Source: Brachionus rotundiformis | Taxonomy: Eukaryota; Rotifera; Eurotatoria; Ploima; Brachionidae | DNA: 64,000 nucleotides | Assembly (NCBI GenBank): GCA_016802295.1 | Contig: JAESIW010000210.1 | Coordinates: 744,001 to 808,000, forward strand | Reading direction: 5' to 3' | Part shown: positions 9,651 through 18,408 of the stretch, in pieces | Layout: every line of letters starts with the position of its first letter | Position numbering within the stretch: position 1 is the first letter of the stretch | Notes under the pieces: model-generated | Told to the model about the DNA's origin: nothing | What the model saw: the letters and a program-made list of their open reading frames with translations, nothing else | The model's database searches: none | Made by a program: the position numbers and the translations under genes

Positions 9651-10559
9651 TTATATAATATCTTTAGCAATATTAGCCATAGCACAAGAAAGCACCCTAG
9701 CTTTTGCATTATCTGCCCTACTGGTTAATACTATTGGCATTTTTGTACCTAACACAATACCAGCCACTGTTGCATTAGCAAAATATACTAAAGCTTTAGT
9801 TAATGAATTTCCGGTTTCTATATTTGGGGCAATTATTAAATCTACATTGCCCGCTATTGGGTTGGTTATACCTTTAATTTTAGCAGCTTGTGTGCTAATT
9901 AAGTTATCAAAAGCTAAAGGGCCAAATACGTTGGCGGTATTGCCAAAGTAGTTATTTAGGGTTATTTCGTTGGCTTCGGCCGAGCTTAACATTTTAGGCA
10001 ATACGCTTTCGGTAGCAGATAACAACCCAACGTTTGGTTGTTGTATACCTATTTTATGTAAAAATTTAATAGAATTTTGTATAATTTTTACTTTTTGCTC
10101 TAATGTAGGCAGTATGTTTATACCGCCGTCTGCAATAAATAATAATTTGTTATAAGCCGGCACTTGCAAGGCAAATAAATGGCTAATGTGATTCTCGGTA
10201 CGCAGGCCGTTTTCTCGTTTTACTATGGCTCCCATAAATTCATCGGTATGTAGGCTACCTTTCATTAATGCGTTAATGCTGTTGCTTTTAACTGCCTGCA
10301 TGCTATTAGCTAGGGTTTCTGCTAAGCTATTACTGTTAACTACATTGCACTGCTGTAGTAAATTGGTATAATTACTACCTAAGCTATTAGCACAATTTTG
10401 TATAGCTTGCTGGTTGCCAAACAATGTTGGTGCCGTTAAACCTTGTTGTAGCGAATCTAATGCACCTTGCAAAGATGCAGAATCAACAGGATTAATTACA
10501 CCCATATTGGCTTTAGGCAATGTTTTTGATAACTGAAGAATATTAGAAAAGTTTTGCAT
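9651..10559 (-). CDS. pta: Phosphate acetyltransferase, short form
   Basis: 302 residues of the phosphate acetyl/butyryl transferase fold, without the long regulatory N-terminus of the enterobacterial Pta. Motifs include the LFIADGGINILPT segment and GNVDLIIAPNIETGNSLTKAL, which holds the CoA and phosphate site. It converts acetyl-CoA and phosphate to acetyl phosphate, the substrate of the acetate kinase encoded right after it. The short, catalytic-domain-only form is common in alphaproteobacteria and Firmicutes. Activity on other short acyl-CoAs is possible. Confidence 0.9.
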   Translation of the reverse strand: MQNFSNILQLSKTLPKANMGVINPVDSASLQGALDSLQQGLTAPTLFGNQQAIQNCANSLGSNYTNLLQQCNVVNSNSLAETLANSMQAVKSNSINALMKGSLHTDEFMGAIVKRENGLRTENHISHLFALQVPAYNKLLFIADGGINILPTLEQKVKIIQNSIKFLHKIGIQQPNVGLLSATESVLPKMLSSAEANEITLNNYFGNTANVFGPLAFDNLISTQAAKIKGITNPIAGNVDLIIAPNIETGNSLTKALVYFANATVAGIVLGTKMPIVLTSRADNAKARVLSCAMANIAKDII

Positions 10560-10828
10560 AATTTTTTGTTTTGTTAATTACTTAATTGTGGCTAAATATA
10601 TAACTTTAACTTTATATATTTGCACTTATTAAGCTAATTGTAAAGCAAAAATACAACTATGTAAACATATAATACTACAACACTACAGCATTAAATAAAT
10701 ATTATATAAAAAATAAATTTGTTATGTTAAGCTTTATATTGTATAATTATTTAGTAATACTTAAATACTTAGTTACAAAATAGTATTTAATAATAAAAGA
10801 TTTAAAACAGCAAAATAAAATAGATATA

Positions 10829-11602
10829 ATGGATTTTTTAATAATTATTATACTTTCGGTTTTAACACCTTATAGTTTAAACAAATTAGATATAGACTAC
10901 ACCACAGAAGCCGGTGTGTTTTACGCAACTAACGATAAAACTGGCTTTATGGGTACAGAATATTCTACCGATATTGTAAAAACAGGCACAAGTTTAGATG
11001 TACTAGACATAACCCCTGTATATAAATACCTTAACACCAAAGTTAATTTTGAAATGCATACCGATGTAAAAATACCAATTGCATTAGATAACCAATTATG
11101 GATTGCAGGTAGATTTGCATATAACCCATCTAGGGATGCACTAACCATTAGATTTATTAGATCCGACGGCAGAGGTAGACCATTGCCTAGGTCTTTAGTT
11201 TTTAACGAAAACCCTTCTATTGGTGGGGTTATAGGTTATAATTTAAAAAAATATACCCCAAATAGTTTTAATTTATTAAAATCTGGCGTAGCGGTATATG
11301 CTGGTAGTAGCGTATTACGTTTAGATTACGCCGACGCTGCAAGTTATGAAGCAGAAAAAGTAACAAATACCGCATTAAAAATGTATGCTGGAGCTAGCTT
11401 GCAGTTAAGCCACAATAGCCAAGTAGATGTGCAGTATACTTATTTAACTTCGCAAATTCGTGGGTTGTCTTCGTTAGAGCAAATAATAGATTTAAATGTT
11501 ACCAGAGTTAACGTTGGCTTTACTTACATATTTAACGATGAAAGACTAAGACGCAAAGCCAATAAAGACAGAACCTACAAAAATATTTTTGAGCTACTGT
11601 AA
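10829..11602 (+). CDS. Predicted outer-membrane beta-barrel protein
   Basis: 257 residues with no recognised family. It starts with a short hydrophobic stretch (FLIIIILSVLTP) that could be a signal sequence, followed by alternating hydrophobic/polar strands rich in Tyr, Gly and Asn, such as GVAVYAGSSVLRLDY and LKMYAGASLQLSHN, and a near-terminal strand RVNVGFTYIF. This pattern suggests a small outer-membrane barrel, though a charged tail of about 23 residues follows the last strand instead of a terminal aromatic residue. The gene is monocistronic and ends in a strong intrinsic terminator. Confidence 0.55.
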   Translation: MDFLIIIILSVLTPYSLNKLDIDYTTEAGVFYATNDKTGFMGTEYSTDIVKTGTSLDVLDITPVYKYLNTKVNFEMHTDVKIPIALDNQLWIAGRFAYNPSRDALTIRFIRSDGRGRPLPRSLVFNENPSIGGVIGYNLKKYTPNSFNLLKSGVAVYAGSSVLRLDYADAASYEAEKVTNTALKMYAGASLQLSHNSQVDVQYTYLTSQIRGLSSLEQIIDLNVTRVNVGFTYIFNDERLRRKANKDRTYKNIFELL

Positions 11603-11622
11603 AACTTAGCCCTTGTATAAAT

Positions 11623-11660
11623 AAAAAAGCCCTAAACTGCAATATGTTTGGGGCTTTTTT
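11623..11660 (+). terminator. Rho-independent terminator
   Basis: AAAAAAGCCC on the left pairs with GGGCTTTTTT on the right, extended by AAAC/GTTT around a short loop, giving a long stem and a terminal T run. It lies 21 bases after the stop of the barrel gene at 11602. The A run on the opposite strand means it could also stop transcription from the other side. Confidence 0.9.
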
Positions 11661-12005
11661 GTTGTATTAATGTGTAACAATATTATATAAGCTGTAAATA
11701 AGGCTGTAAAGGTTTATGGTGTTTGTATGTATTATATATAATAATATAGTAAACTTGCAAGGCTTTGCACACTATAGCATTAATAAAAATAGATACATGG
11801 TAAGCTTAGTGTGTATGCAGTAATGCTTTAAAACATTGTAGTAAGCAATTGTTGCAGTATGCAATAAAACTACTATATAACAACAATAGCGTTTTACAAT
11901 ATAGTAGCTTGTTATTAACTAAACAAATTTTTTAGTAACACATAATTAGCCAACTTAAACCACAAACCGCAATTTAGTAAGCCACAATTGTTGTAATGCT
12001 AAATA
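11661..12005. other. Intergenic region without a recognisable gene
   Basis: About 345 bases between a terminator and the stop of the zinc-ribbon gene. No ORF with a credible start is seen on either strand. The only structure I noticed is a perfect 9-base inverted repeat, CTACTATAT at 11870-11878 and ATATAGTAG at 11899-11907, with a 20-base loop. It resembles the inverted repeat in the thrS leader (33896-33937), since both contain ACTATAT/ATATAGT. It could belong to a small RNA or a short dispersed repeat; there is no proof of either. Confidence 0.4.
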
Positions 12006-14396
12006 TTATAATTTACTGCTATTAACAATGTAAACATAAACCGAAGAAGCATTTACAGGAGCATCTGGAAATTTTAGTACTAAGTTAATTTTTTCGTTAC
12101 CAGCAATTACCTGCTTAATATTAACATCTTTTTGTGCTAAAATGTTGTTTTTAGAATCTACAAACACCACTTGCAATTTATTAACCATATATTGGCTACC
12201 AGATGTATTGTGTAGCGTTACGGTGGTTATTAGTTGTTTGTTTAACAAACTAATTTGCCACTTAGATAACGTGCTAGAAACTGTAACATCGTTTACTAAA
12301 TTTTGCCACCTGCGCTTAGCAGATAACTTTAAACCAGTAAAGTATTTGTAGCCACCGTTGGGGTCTGTTGCTTGTGGGTTAATTGCCCTACCGCTTTCTA
12401 CATTATTAGCATTTTGGTTGCCTAATAATGTTTTATTGTCTAACACTAAAGCTTGTTTTTGATTGTTGTTAGGGTTAGTAGCGTTAGAATTTTTTTGTGT
12501 AGAAGTACCACTTGCTGTGTTGCTTTCTGCACCTTGTATATTTGCAGATTTTACACTGTTGGCTCCTTCTACATCTACATTATCGTTATTAGTGGTAGAT
12601 GTTAGGTCTTCTAGTAAAATTGGGTTAACATCTATAGTAGTGGCTTGTAGGGCTGGTTTTTTTTCGTCTAATACCGAGGTTTGCGAAACCACATACATTA
12701 TAAACACCAACAATAATAACCCAAATAATACTGTAGATATACCTTTAACGTTTATAAAACTGCCGGCTTTCCAATTATTATTTTTAGACGCTACATTGCT
12801 TAGCAAGTTGTTAGATTGCGTTGCACTATCGTTGTTATCATTTTCTACTTTTACGCTAGGCTTAGTATCGTCTATGGTTTGTAGGCTGTTAATATCTACA
12901 TTATTATATAGGTTAATATCTATATTTTCGGTTAAATCTTTTAAGCTTAATTCATCTAGCTTTGTGTTTTTAATGCTTTGGGTTTTGCTGTTTAAACGTT
13001 GTGTTTGCTTACCATACACATAACTAGGTTGTGTGCTTTTGCGGTTTAAAATGCTTTCTTTAATTTTACTGGTTTTGTTTTTTACTAAATCGTCTACTTT
13101 GCTGGTAGATTTCACTTCTAGTTGGCTGTAATCAAAGCTTTTTAGTTTATCTAAATTATTGGTATTATAATTTAGTGCATTGGTGTTAAATTTAGATTGT
13201 GCTTTTACTTCTTGTAGCATTTCTTCTCGGCTAATTACGGGTTCTGCCGGTATAGCTTCTGGTTCTGGCGTTGGTAAATCTTGTTGTTGCTCTGCTATTT
13301 CGTTTATAGGGGTTATTATTTCTGGCTGTGTAGCATTAACCACGGCAATTGGTTTAGTATCTGTAATCTTAGTTGTACTATTAGCCTTAGCTTGCGTATT
13401 AGTAGATTGCTGTGTAGTAATATTGTTAGTAGGAAAGTAAGTTACCGTGGTGGCATTATCGGTTATTTCAACACTATTTACATTGTTTTGGTTGCTATTA
13501 TTGCGTGCTGTATTAGTTTGTGCTTGCTTGCCTGCTAACTGGCTAGTAGTTTTATTAATATTGTCTATATAGTCTACAAAATCATTGGGTTTGTTGGTGG
13601 CGTTAGCGTTACTGCCATGGCTGTTGTATTCTGTTTGCGATTTATTTGCCAAGCTGTTAACCAAAGTATCGTTTGCCAATATATTGTCTGCTACACTATT
13701 GCTTGCAGTATTATTAACCAAGGTGTTGTCTGTTGTTTGGTTATTTGTAGAATTATATTTATTAGGGTTAAGTTGCACTTTGCTGTAATCTATAGGTATG
13801 CTTGTAGGCTTATTGGCGTTGTTATTACCACGTTTGCTAGCAACAAAGCTGTTTTGTTGTTGCCAGTCTTCTACACTATTGTTGCTAGGGCGTGCAGATG
13901 ATACACTATTGTTTGCACTAAATTTATTTAAATTGGTAGTTTGCCTTTGCCCTAAATTAACTTTAGCTTGTACGTCTAAATTGTATCTGGCATTGCTGGT
14001 ATTTTCTAACTTACTGCGTGCTGTGGTTGGGTTAAAATGTTGGCTAGATTCTCTATTATAGCTTGCATTATTACTATTTAACCTACTGCTTTTAGCTGTA
14101 AATGTAGAATTAGATTTAACATTGGGCTTAAAGTTTTTGCTAAAGCTACTGGTAGAGTTATTGTTAGCATATGCTTTTTGTACAAGTTCTGGCTTGGCTT
14201 TGCTAACTTGGGTGCCATCTATTTTAGTAATAGAGTTATTAAGTAAAAAGTTTATTTTGGTGTCGTCTAAATTATTTTGGCTTAACATAATCCATTTATA
14301 ATTACATTTTATGCAAGTTATAAAGTTATCTTGTTTCATACTTTTATATTGAGGCTGAGAAAAACCGCAATTAGGACACTGAATATTTTTACTCAT
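12006..14396 (-). CDS. Zinc-ribbon (MJ0042-type) single-pass membrane protein with long low-complexity region
   Basis: 796 residues. It begins with an MJ0042-type zinc ribbon (CPNCGFSQ, then CIKCNYKW), which identifies a family often found beside ftsE in alphaproteobacteria. About 480 residues dominated by Asn, Ser, Thr and Gln follow, then one membrane helix near residue 560 (VLFGLLLLVFIMYVVS) and a C-terminal domain of about 130 residues resembling the DUF3426 domain (LSAKRRWQNLVNDVTV; VVFVDSKNNILAQKDV). The ribbon should be cytoplasmic and the C-terminus periplasmic. Family members are usually 250-400 residues, so the linker is greatly expanded. It is divergent from ftsE. Confidence 0.75.
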   Translation of the reverse strand: MSKNIQCPNCGFSQPQYKSMKQDNFITCIKCNYKWIMLSQNNLDDTKINFLLNNSITKIDGTQVSKAKPELVQKAYANNNSTSSFSKNFKPNVKSNSTFTAKSSRLNSNNASYNRESSQHFNPTTARSKLENTSNARYNLDVQAKVNLGQRQTTNLNKFSANNSVSSARPSNNSVEDWQQQNSFVASKRGNNNANKPTSIPIDYSKVQLNPNKYNSTNNQTTDNTLVNNTASNSVADNILANDTLVNSLANKSQTEYNSHGSNANATNKPNDFVDYIDNINKTTSQLAGKQAQTNTARNNSNQNNVNSVEITDNATTVTYFPTNNITTQQSTNTQAKANSTTKITDTKPIAVVNATQPEIITPINEIAEQQQDLPTPEPEAIPAEPVISREEMLQEVKAQSKFNTNALNYNTNNLDKLKSFDYSQLEVKSTSKVDDLVKNKTSKIKESILNRKSTQPSYVYGKQTQRLNSKTQSIKNTKLDELSLKDLTENIDINLYNNVDINSLQTIDDTKPSVKVENDNNDSATQSNNLLSNVASKNNNWKAGSFINVKGISTVLFGLLLLVFIMYVVSQTSVLDEKKPALQATTIDVNPILLEDLTSTTNNDNVDVEGANSVKSANIQGAESNTASGTSTQKNSNATNPNNNQKQALVLDNKTLLGNQNANNVESGRAINPQATDPNGGYKYFTGLKLSAKRRWQNLVNDVTVSSTLSKWQISLLNKQLITTVTLHNTSGSQYMVNKLQVVFVDSKNNILAQKDVNIKQVIAGNEKINLVLKFPDAPVNASSVYVYIVNSSKL

Positions 14397-14518
14397 GTTA
14401 AATTATTTATACCTAAAATAAAAATTAATTATATAAAAACTATTATAATAATATAATATATAAGCTAATAGTAAATTAATAAAAATACAATATAAATAAA
14501 AAACGGTAAAATACTTTA

Positions 14519-15184
14519 ATGCATGTAATAAAACTACAAAACGTTGGTTTGCGTTATAACCACACAACCGAAGTACTTAAAGACATTAACCTTACCATTG
14601 CCGAAGGTGACTTTATTTTTTTAATAGGCAACAGTGGTGCCGGCAAAACTACTTTGTTAAACCTGCTTAATACATCTTTAAAACCTAGCCGTGGCGTTGT
14701 TAATATTTTGCACCACAATATAGCTAGCGTTAGTGCTAAAAAGTTAGCAATTTTACGCCAACAAATAGGTTTTATTTTTCAGGATTCGCAATTAATAAAA
14801 GAATTAACCGTGTGGCAAAATATTGCTATTCCGTTAAAAATAGCTAAAATTAATACTACAGAAATTAATAGCAGAGTAAACCAACTACTAGAATGGCTAA
14901 ACCTAGCTAAATATAAAGATTACTACCCTATGGAGTTATCTGGCGGTTTGCAACAACAAGTAGCTATTGCCAGAGCAATTATAAATAACCCTAAAATTAT
15001 TTTAGCAGATGAACCAACCGGTAGCATAGATATTGGTATGGGTGTAAAGGTTATGTCTTTATTAAAAGAACTTAACAAAAATAAAGTTACCATTTTATTT
15101 GCTACCCATAACTTAAACTTAATTAACAACCAACAACATAAAGTACTAGAAATTAGCAACGGAAAATTAAATGAATATGCTTAA
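14519..15184 (+). CDS. ftsE: Cell division ATP-binding protein FtsE
   Basis: 221 residues of an ABC ATPase with Walker A GNSGAGKTT, signature LSGGLQQQVAIARA and Walker B IILADEPTGSID. FtsE pairs with the membrane protein FtsX at the septum to control cell-wall hydrolases. Its stop lies inside ftsX with a 14-base overlap, so the two are translationally coupled. The glutamine-rich signature (GGLQQQ) is slightly unusual compared with the common GGEQQR. Confidence 0.95.
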   Translation: MHVIKLQNVGLRYNHTTEVLKDINLTIAEGDFIFLIGNSGAGKTTLLNLLNTSLKPSRGVVNILHHNIASVSAKKLAILRQQIGFIFQDSQLIKELTVWQNIAIPLKIAKINTTEINSRVNQLLEWLNLAKYKDYYPMELSGGLQQQVAIARAIINNPKIILADEPTGSIDIGMGVKVMSLLKELNKNKVTILFATHNLNLINNQQHKVLEISNGKLNEYA

Positions 15185-16064
15185 AAAAATTTATAATTAT
15201 TTAAAGCCCAACACGGTATTTAATTTTGCAAACTTAGTGTTTTGGAACAGATTTTTTTCTACCATAATTTTAATTATAACTTTTTTAATTATGGCCACTA
15301 TGTTTGGTATACAAACTCTAAATTATTTTATTAACCCTATTAAACAAAGTAGTAATTCGGTAATAATAGAAATTTATCCAGAATCTACCCAAGAAAAAAC
15401 CGAACAAAAAACAGCGTTAGTAACTAGCCTGTTGCAACAAAATAATTTTATACAACAGTTTAGTGTGGTAGATAAAGAAGAAATTAAATCTATTTTTAAT
15501 ACATTTAGCGGAGACTACAAAGATAGCAAATACACTATTCCGCTACCTGTTATTATAAATGTTGCATTTAACAACAATATTAATTTTACCGAAGAAGTGC
15601 AAAACCTACGCCTAAATCTTAGCCAAAAAGCCAACAATGTTTATGTAGATAGCCAAAACGATTTACTAAGCAGATTAATAAAACCAGTAACCACCACGCA
15701 ATACGCTTTTGCTTCTATTCCGTTTGTGGCTTTTGCTTTACTAATAATTTTAATGGTTATTGTAATGCATGCTGTGGTTTTTTCTAACAAATCTACTTTA
15801 AAAATTTTGCTATTGCTAGGCATAACTAACAACGGCCTAGCATTAGAATTTGCCACATGGGCCTTTATAAAAACCTTTGTAGCCACGGCAATAAGCTTTG
15901 TGCTAGCAACCACCATAATAAGTATATTGTTGTTGTTTAATGCAAATTATTATGTGGTATTTATATGTGTATTGTATTTTTTAGGTATGTTGGTTATAAT
16001 ACCTATAATAAATTTTATTATAAGTTTTTTGGTGGCAAAAAAATTAATAACATTAATAAATTAA
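15171..16064 (+). CDS. ftsX: Cell division protein FtsX
   Basis: 297 residues with the FtsX plan: one N-terminal helix (about residues 25-50), a periplasmic domain of about 110 residues, and three C-terminal helices (around 175-290). It overlaps ftsE by 14 bases. FtsX is the permease-like partner that transmits FtsE ATPase activity across the inner membrane to peptidoglycan amidases. Sequence conservation is low, as is usual for alphaproteobacterial FtsX; the identification rests on topology and on the neighbouring ftsE. Confidence 0.9.
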   Translation: MNMLKKIYNYLKPNTVFNFANLVFWNRFFSTIILIITFLIMATMFGIQTLNYFINPIKQSSNSVIIEIYPESTQEKTEQKTALVTSLLQQNNFIQQFSVVDKEEIKSIFNTFSGDYKDSKYTIPLPVIINVAFNNNINFTEEVQNLRLNLSQKANNVYVDSQNDLLSRLIKPVTTTQYAFASIPFVAFALLIILMVIVMHAVVFSNKSTLKILLLLGITNNGLALEFATWAFIKTFVATAISFVLATTIISILLLFNANYYVVFICVLYFLGMLVIIPIINFIISFLVAKKLITLIN

Positions 16065-16074
16065 AGCAAAAGTA

Positions 16075-16815
16075 ATGATTTTAGTTATACTGCGTAGTAT
16101 ATTAGCACAAATAATAATATTTTTAGGAATATCCGTTGCAACATTAGGGGGCTATGTATTAACGTTTGTGTGCTCTACTAAATTTATGATACGCTACCTA
16201 ACCATAGTTATAGGCATAACCAGATGGCTAGTTTTTAAAATTGTGGGCGTAACTGTAGAATACCGTGGTTTGCATAATATTCCGGCAACGCCGTGTGTGT
16301 TTGCTAGTAAGCATCAATCTTTATTAGAAACTACGTTTTTTTTTAATACATTTAAAAAGTATAATGTTTATGCATATAAAAAAGAAATAGCAGAAGTATT
16401 TTTATGGGGCAGGCTTTCTACTAAATTTGGCGGAATTAGAGTAGACCGCAAGCTTGGTGCCAAAATGGTAGATAACATGGTTAGCCAAGTTAAAGATTAT
16501 TTAAATAATAATTTTGATGTTACTATTTTTCCAGAAGGTACCAGAGTAAAAGCAGGATTAGACGGCAAATTTAAAAAAGGTATAGCAAAAATTTATAGCC
16601 AAATTAGTTACCCAATAATACCCGTGGCGTTAAACAGCGGTTTAATTGTACCTAAAAAAAGTTTTTTAATTTACCCAACCAAACTAATTATAGAATTTTT
16701 ACCTGCAATGCCTACCAACCTAACCCAAGAAGACTTTTTGCAACAACTACAACAACAAGTAAATGCAAAATCGCAACAACTATTTACCCAAACCAAACAC
16801 AAGTATTTTAAGTAG
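16075..16815 (+). CDS. plsC: 1-acyl-sn-glycerol-3-phosphate acyltransferase
   Basis: 246 residues with an N-terminal membrane helix and the PlsC acyltransferase motifs: SKHQSLLET (the HX4D box in its HX4E form, common in alphaproteobacteria) and FPEGTRVKAG for glycerol phosphate binding, followed by PIIPVALNSG. The enzyme acylates lysophosphatidic acid at the inner membrane to make phosphatidic acid. It lies 10 bases after ftsX in the order ftsE-ftsX-plsC that recurs in alphaproteobacteria. Confidence 0.93.
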   Translation: MILVILRSILAQIIIFLGISVATLGGYVLTFVCSTKFMIRYLTIVIGITRWLVFKIVGVTVEYRGLHNIPATPCVFASKHQSLLETTFFFNTFKKYNVYAYKKEIAEVFLWGRLSTKFGGIRVDRKLGAKMVDNMVSQVKDYLNNNFDVTIFPEGTRVKAGLDGKFKKGIAKIYSQISYPIIPVALNSGLIVPKKSFLIYPTKLIIEFLPAMPTNLTQEDFLQQLQQQVNAKSQQLFTQTKHKYFK

Positions 16816-16895
16816 AAAGTGGTAAAAAATAATATAAAAATTATATTAAGTAAAATAACACTTTAAGCTTATTTAAGATAGCATTTAAAACATTT

Positions 16896-16971
16896 TGGAG
16901 TGCCTAGCAGGATTTGAACCTGCTCTTTTGCCGTCGGAGGGCAATGCTCTATCCAATTAAGCTATAGGCAC
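16896..16971 (-). tRNA. tRNA-Arg (CCG anticodon)
   Basis: A full cloverleaf on the minus strand. The acceptor stem is GTGCCTA with TAGGCAC, the anticodon stem TTGCC/GGCAA encloses loop CTCCGAC (anticodon CCG, reading CGG), and the T arm is GCAGG-TTCAAAT-CCTGC. The 3' CCA is encoded at 16896-16898, preceded by a U at the discriminator position. Confidence 0.96.
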
Positions 16972-17199
16972 TTAAATGCAATATAAAAGTATAAGGTTTA
17001 GCCAACCTGTTAAACTTAATGGTTTGCTGGCTATACATTTAAACAGCTTGGGTTTTAGCAACCTATTTAATAATTAAACCATTTAAACTTAAACACCATA
17101 CACTGTATGCAGTTATTTTATTTAATTTAAGGCAATACTTTTTATTTTTAATAAAGCTTTATTAAATTACCACACTTAAAACACGCAAGTTAGTATTTG

Positions 17200-18102
17200 T
17201 TATTTATGTGTTTTATTTAAAAATACATCTTCTAGCGTTGGCTTAGTGGTTTCTAAACCAACTGGGTGCAAGTTATTGCTATGCAACACGTTTAGCACAT
17301 TGGCTATGCTATTGGTTTCGGATATTCCTACAACTACGGTATTTTCTTGGTTTGTGGCATTTGGCAATACATTAATAGCGGTTGCAACCTGTTGGCTATT
17401 GCTAAAGGTTAGGTGTAGTTTTTTATCTCCTACCGAATCTAACAAATCTTTAATTGGCATATCGGTAATTAACTTTCCGCCGTCTATTATGGCTACACGC
17501 TTGCATAAATGCTCGGCTTCTTCTAAATAATGCGTAGTTAACACAATAGTAGTACCAGATTTATTAAGTTTTTCTAAAAAGTCCCACATTTGCACACGTA
17601 GCTCTATATCTACGCCGGCGGTTGGTTCGTCTAAAAATACAATTTCGGGCTTGTGTACTAAGGCTTTGGCTATTAGCATTCTGCGTTTCATTCCGCCAGA
17701 CATACTGCGTATAGGCGTATGCTTTTGATTTTGCAAACCAACGCTGTGTAAAATTTCGTCTATATATTTTAAGTCTGTAGCTACGCCGTATAAGTTTTGC
17801 TGAATTTTTAAAATTTCTATAGGCGTAAAAAATACATCTAGGTTAACTTCTTGTGGTACTATACCTATAATGCTTTTAAACATTAGTTTGTCTTTTTCTA
17901 AATCGTAATTATTTAAAGTTACCGTACCACTGGTTTTATTAACTACAGATGCTAAAATGTTTATTAATGTGCTTTTACCTGCACCGTTGTGCCCTAGTAA
18001 AGCTACAAATTCGCCTTTATTAATGGTAAAATTAATATCGCTTAATGCTACTTTACCGTTTTCGTATACTTTGTTAATATTTTTAATTTCTAAAATTTTC
18101 AT
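17200..18102 (-). CDS. ABC-2 type transporter ATP-binding protein (no adjacent permease)
   Basis: 300 residues of an ABC-2 family ATPase of the NodI/CcmA/drug-exporter kind, with Walker A GHNGAGKST, signature MSGGMKRRMLIAKAL, Walker B IVFLDEPTAGVD and the H-loop LTTHYLEEAE. The C-terminal 80 residues are the regulatory domain typical of this group. Its cargo is unknown. Downstream on its strand is only the tRNA-Arg, and upstream lies the divergent zinc-finger gene, so the membrane partner must be encoded elsewhere or is lost. Confidence 0.88.
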   Translation of the reverse strand: MKILEIKNINKVYENGKVALSDINFTINKGEFVALLGHNGAGKSTLINILASVVNKTSGTVTLNNYDLEKDKLMFKSIIGIVPQEVNLDVFFTPIEILKIQQNLYGVATDLKYIDEILHSVGLQNQKHTPIRSMSGGMKRRMLIAKALVHKPEIVFLDEPTAGVDIELRVQMWDFLEKLNKSGTTIVLTTHYLEEAEHLCKRVAIIDGGKLITDMPIKDLLDSVGDKKLHLTFSNSQQVATAINVLPNATNQENTVVVGISETNSIANVLNVLHSNNLHPVGLETTKPTLEDVFLNKTHK

Positions 18103-18210
18103 TTTTTTACTTACTTTACTGTTTTAAAGATTTAATTTATAATGTTATAATAAATATATACTATAATTATACTATATATTATTTAATTAACACAAATTTT
18201 AATAAAAAAA

Positions 18211-18408
18211 ATGACTAAACAAGTAGAATATACCCAAAAAAAAGAAGTTGCTTGCGATGGTACTAACGTTGGCGATGCATTTATTAGCGATGTTGCAGTA
18301 ACTTTGGGGCATCCAAAAATTTATTTAAAAATAGAAGAAAACAAAGATAGTGTAGTTTGCCCATATTGTAGCAAAACATTTATTTACAAACAAGTAACTG
18401 CCAATTAA
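18211..18408 (+). CDS. CHCC zinc-finger protein (NDUFS6-like)
   Basis: 65 residues with the CHCC zinc finger: CDG near residue 13, LGHPKIYLKI with the histidine, and CPYCSKTF near the end. This short family is typical of alphaproteobacteria and is related to the mitochondrial complex I subunit NDUFS6, so a role in respiratory complex assembly is possible. Its stop codon is directly followed by the polA start, so the two are probably cotranscribed. Confidence 0.85.
   Translation: MTKQVEYTQKKEVACDGTNVGDAFISDVAVTLGHPKIYLKIEENKDSVVCPYCSKTFIYKQVTAN

Noticed and set aside
11661..12005. Small RNA gene
   Set aside because: A 9-base inverted repeat alone, without promoter and terminator in proper order, is not enough.
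12463..14061. Several plus-strand frames opposite the zinc-ribbon gene
   Set aside because: They arise from the low-complexity Asn/Ser-rich codons read in reverse (Leu/Val-rich) and have no ribosome sites.
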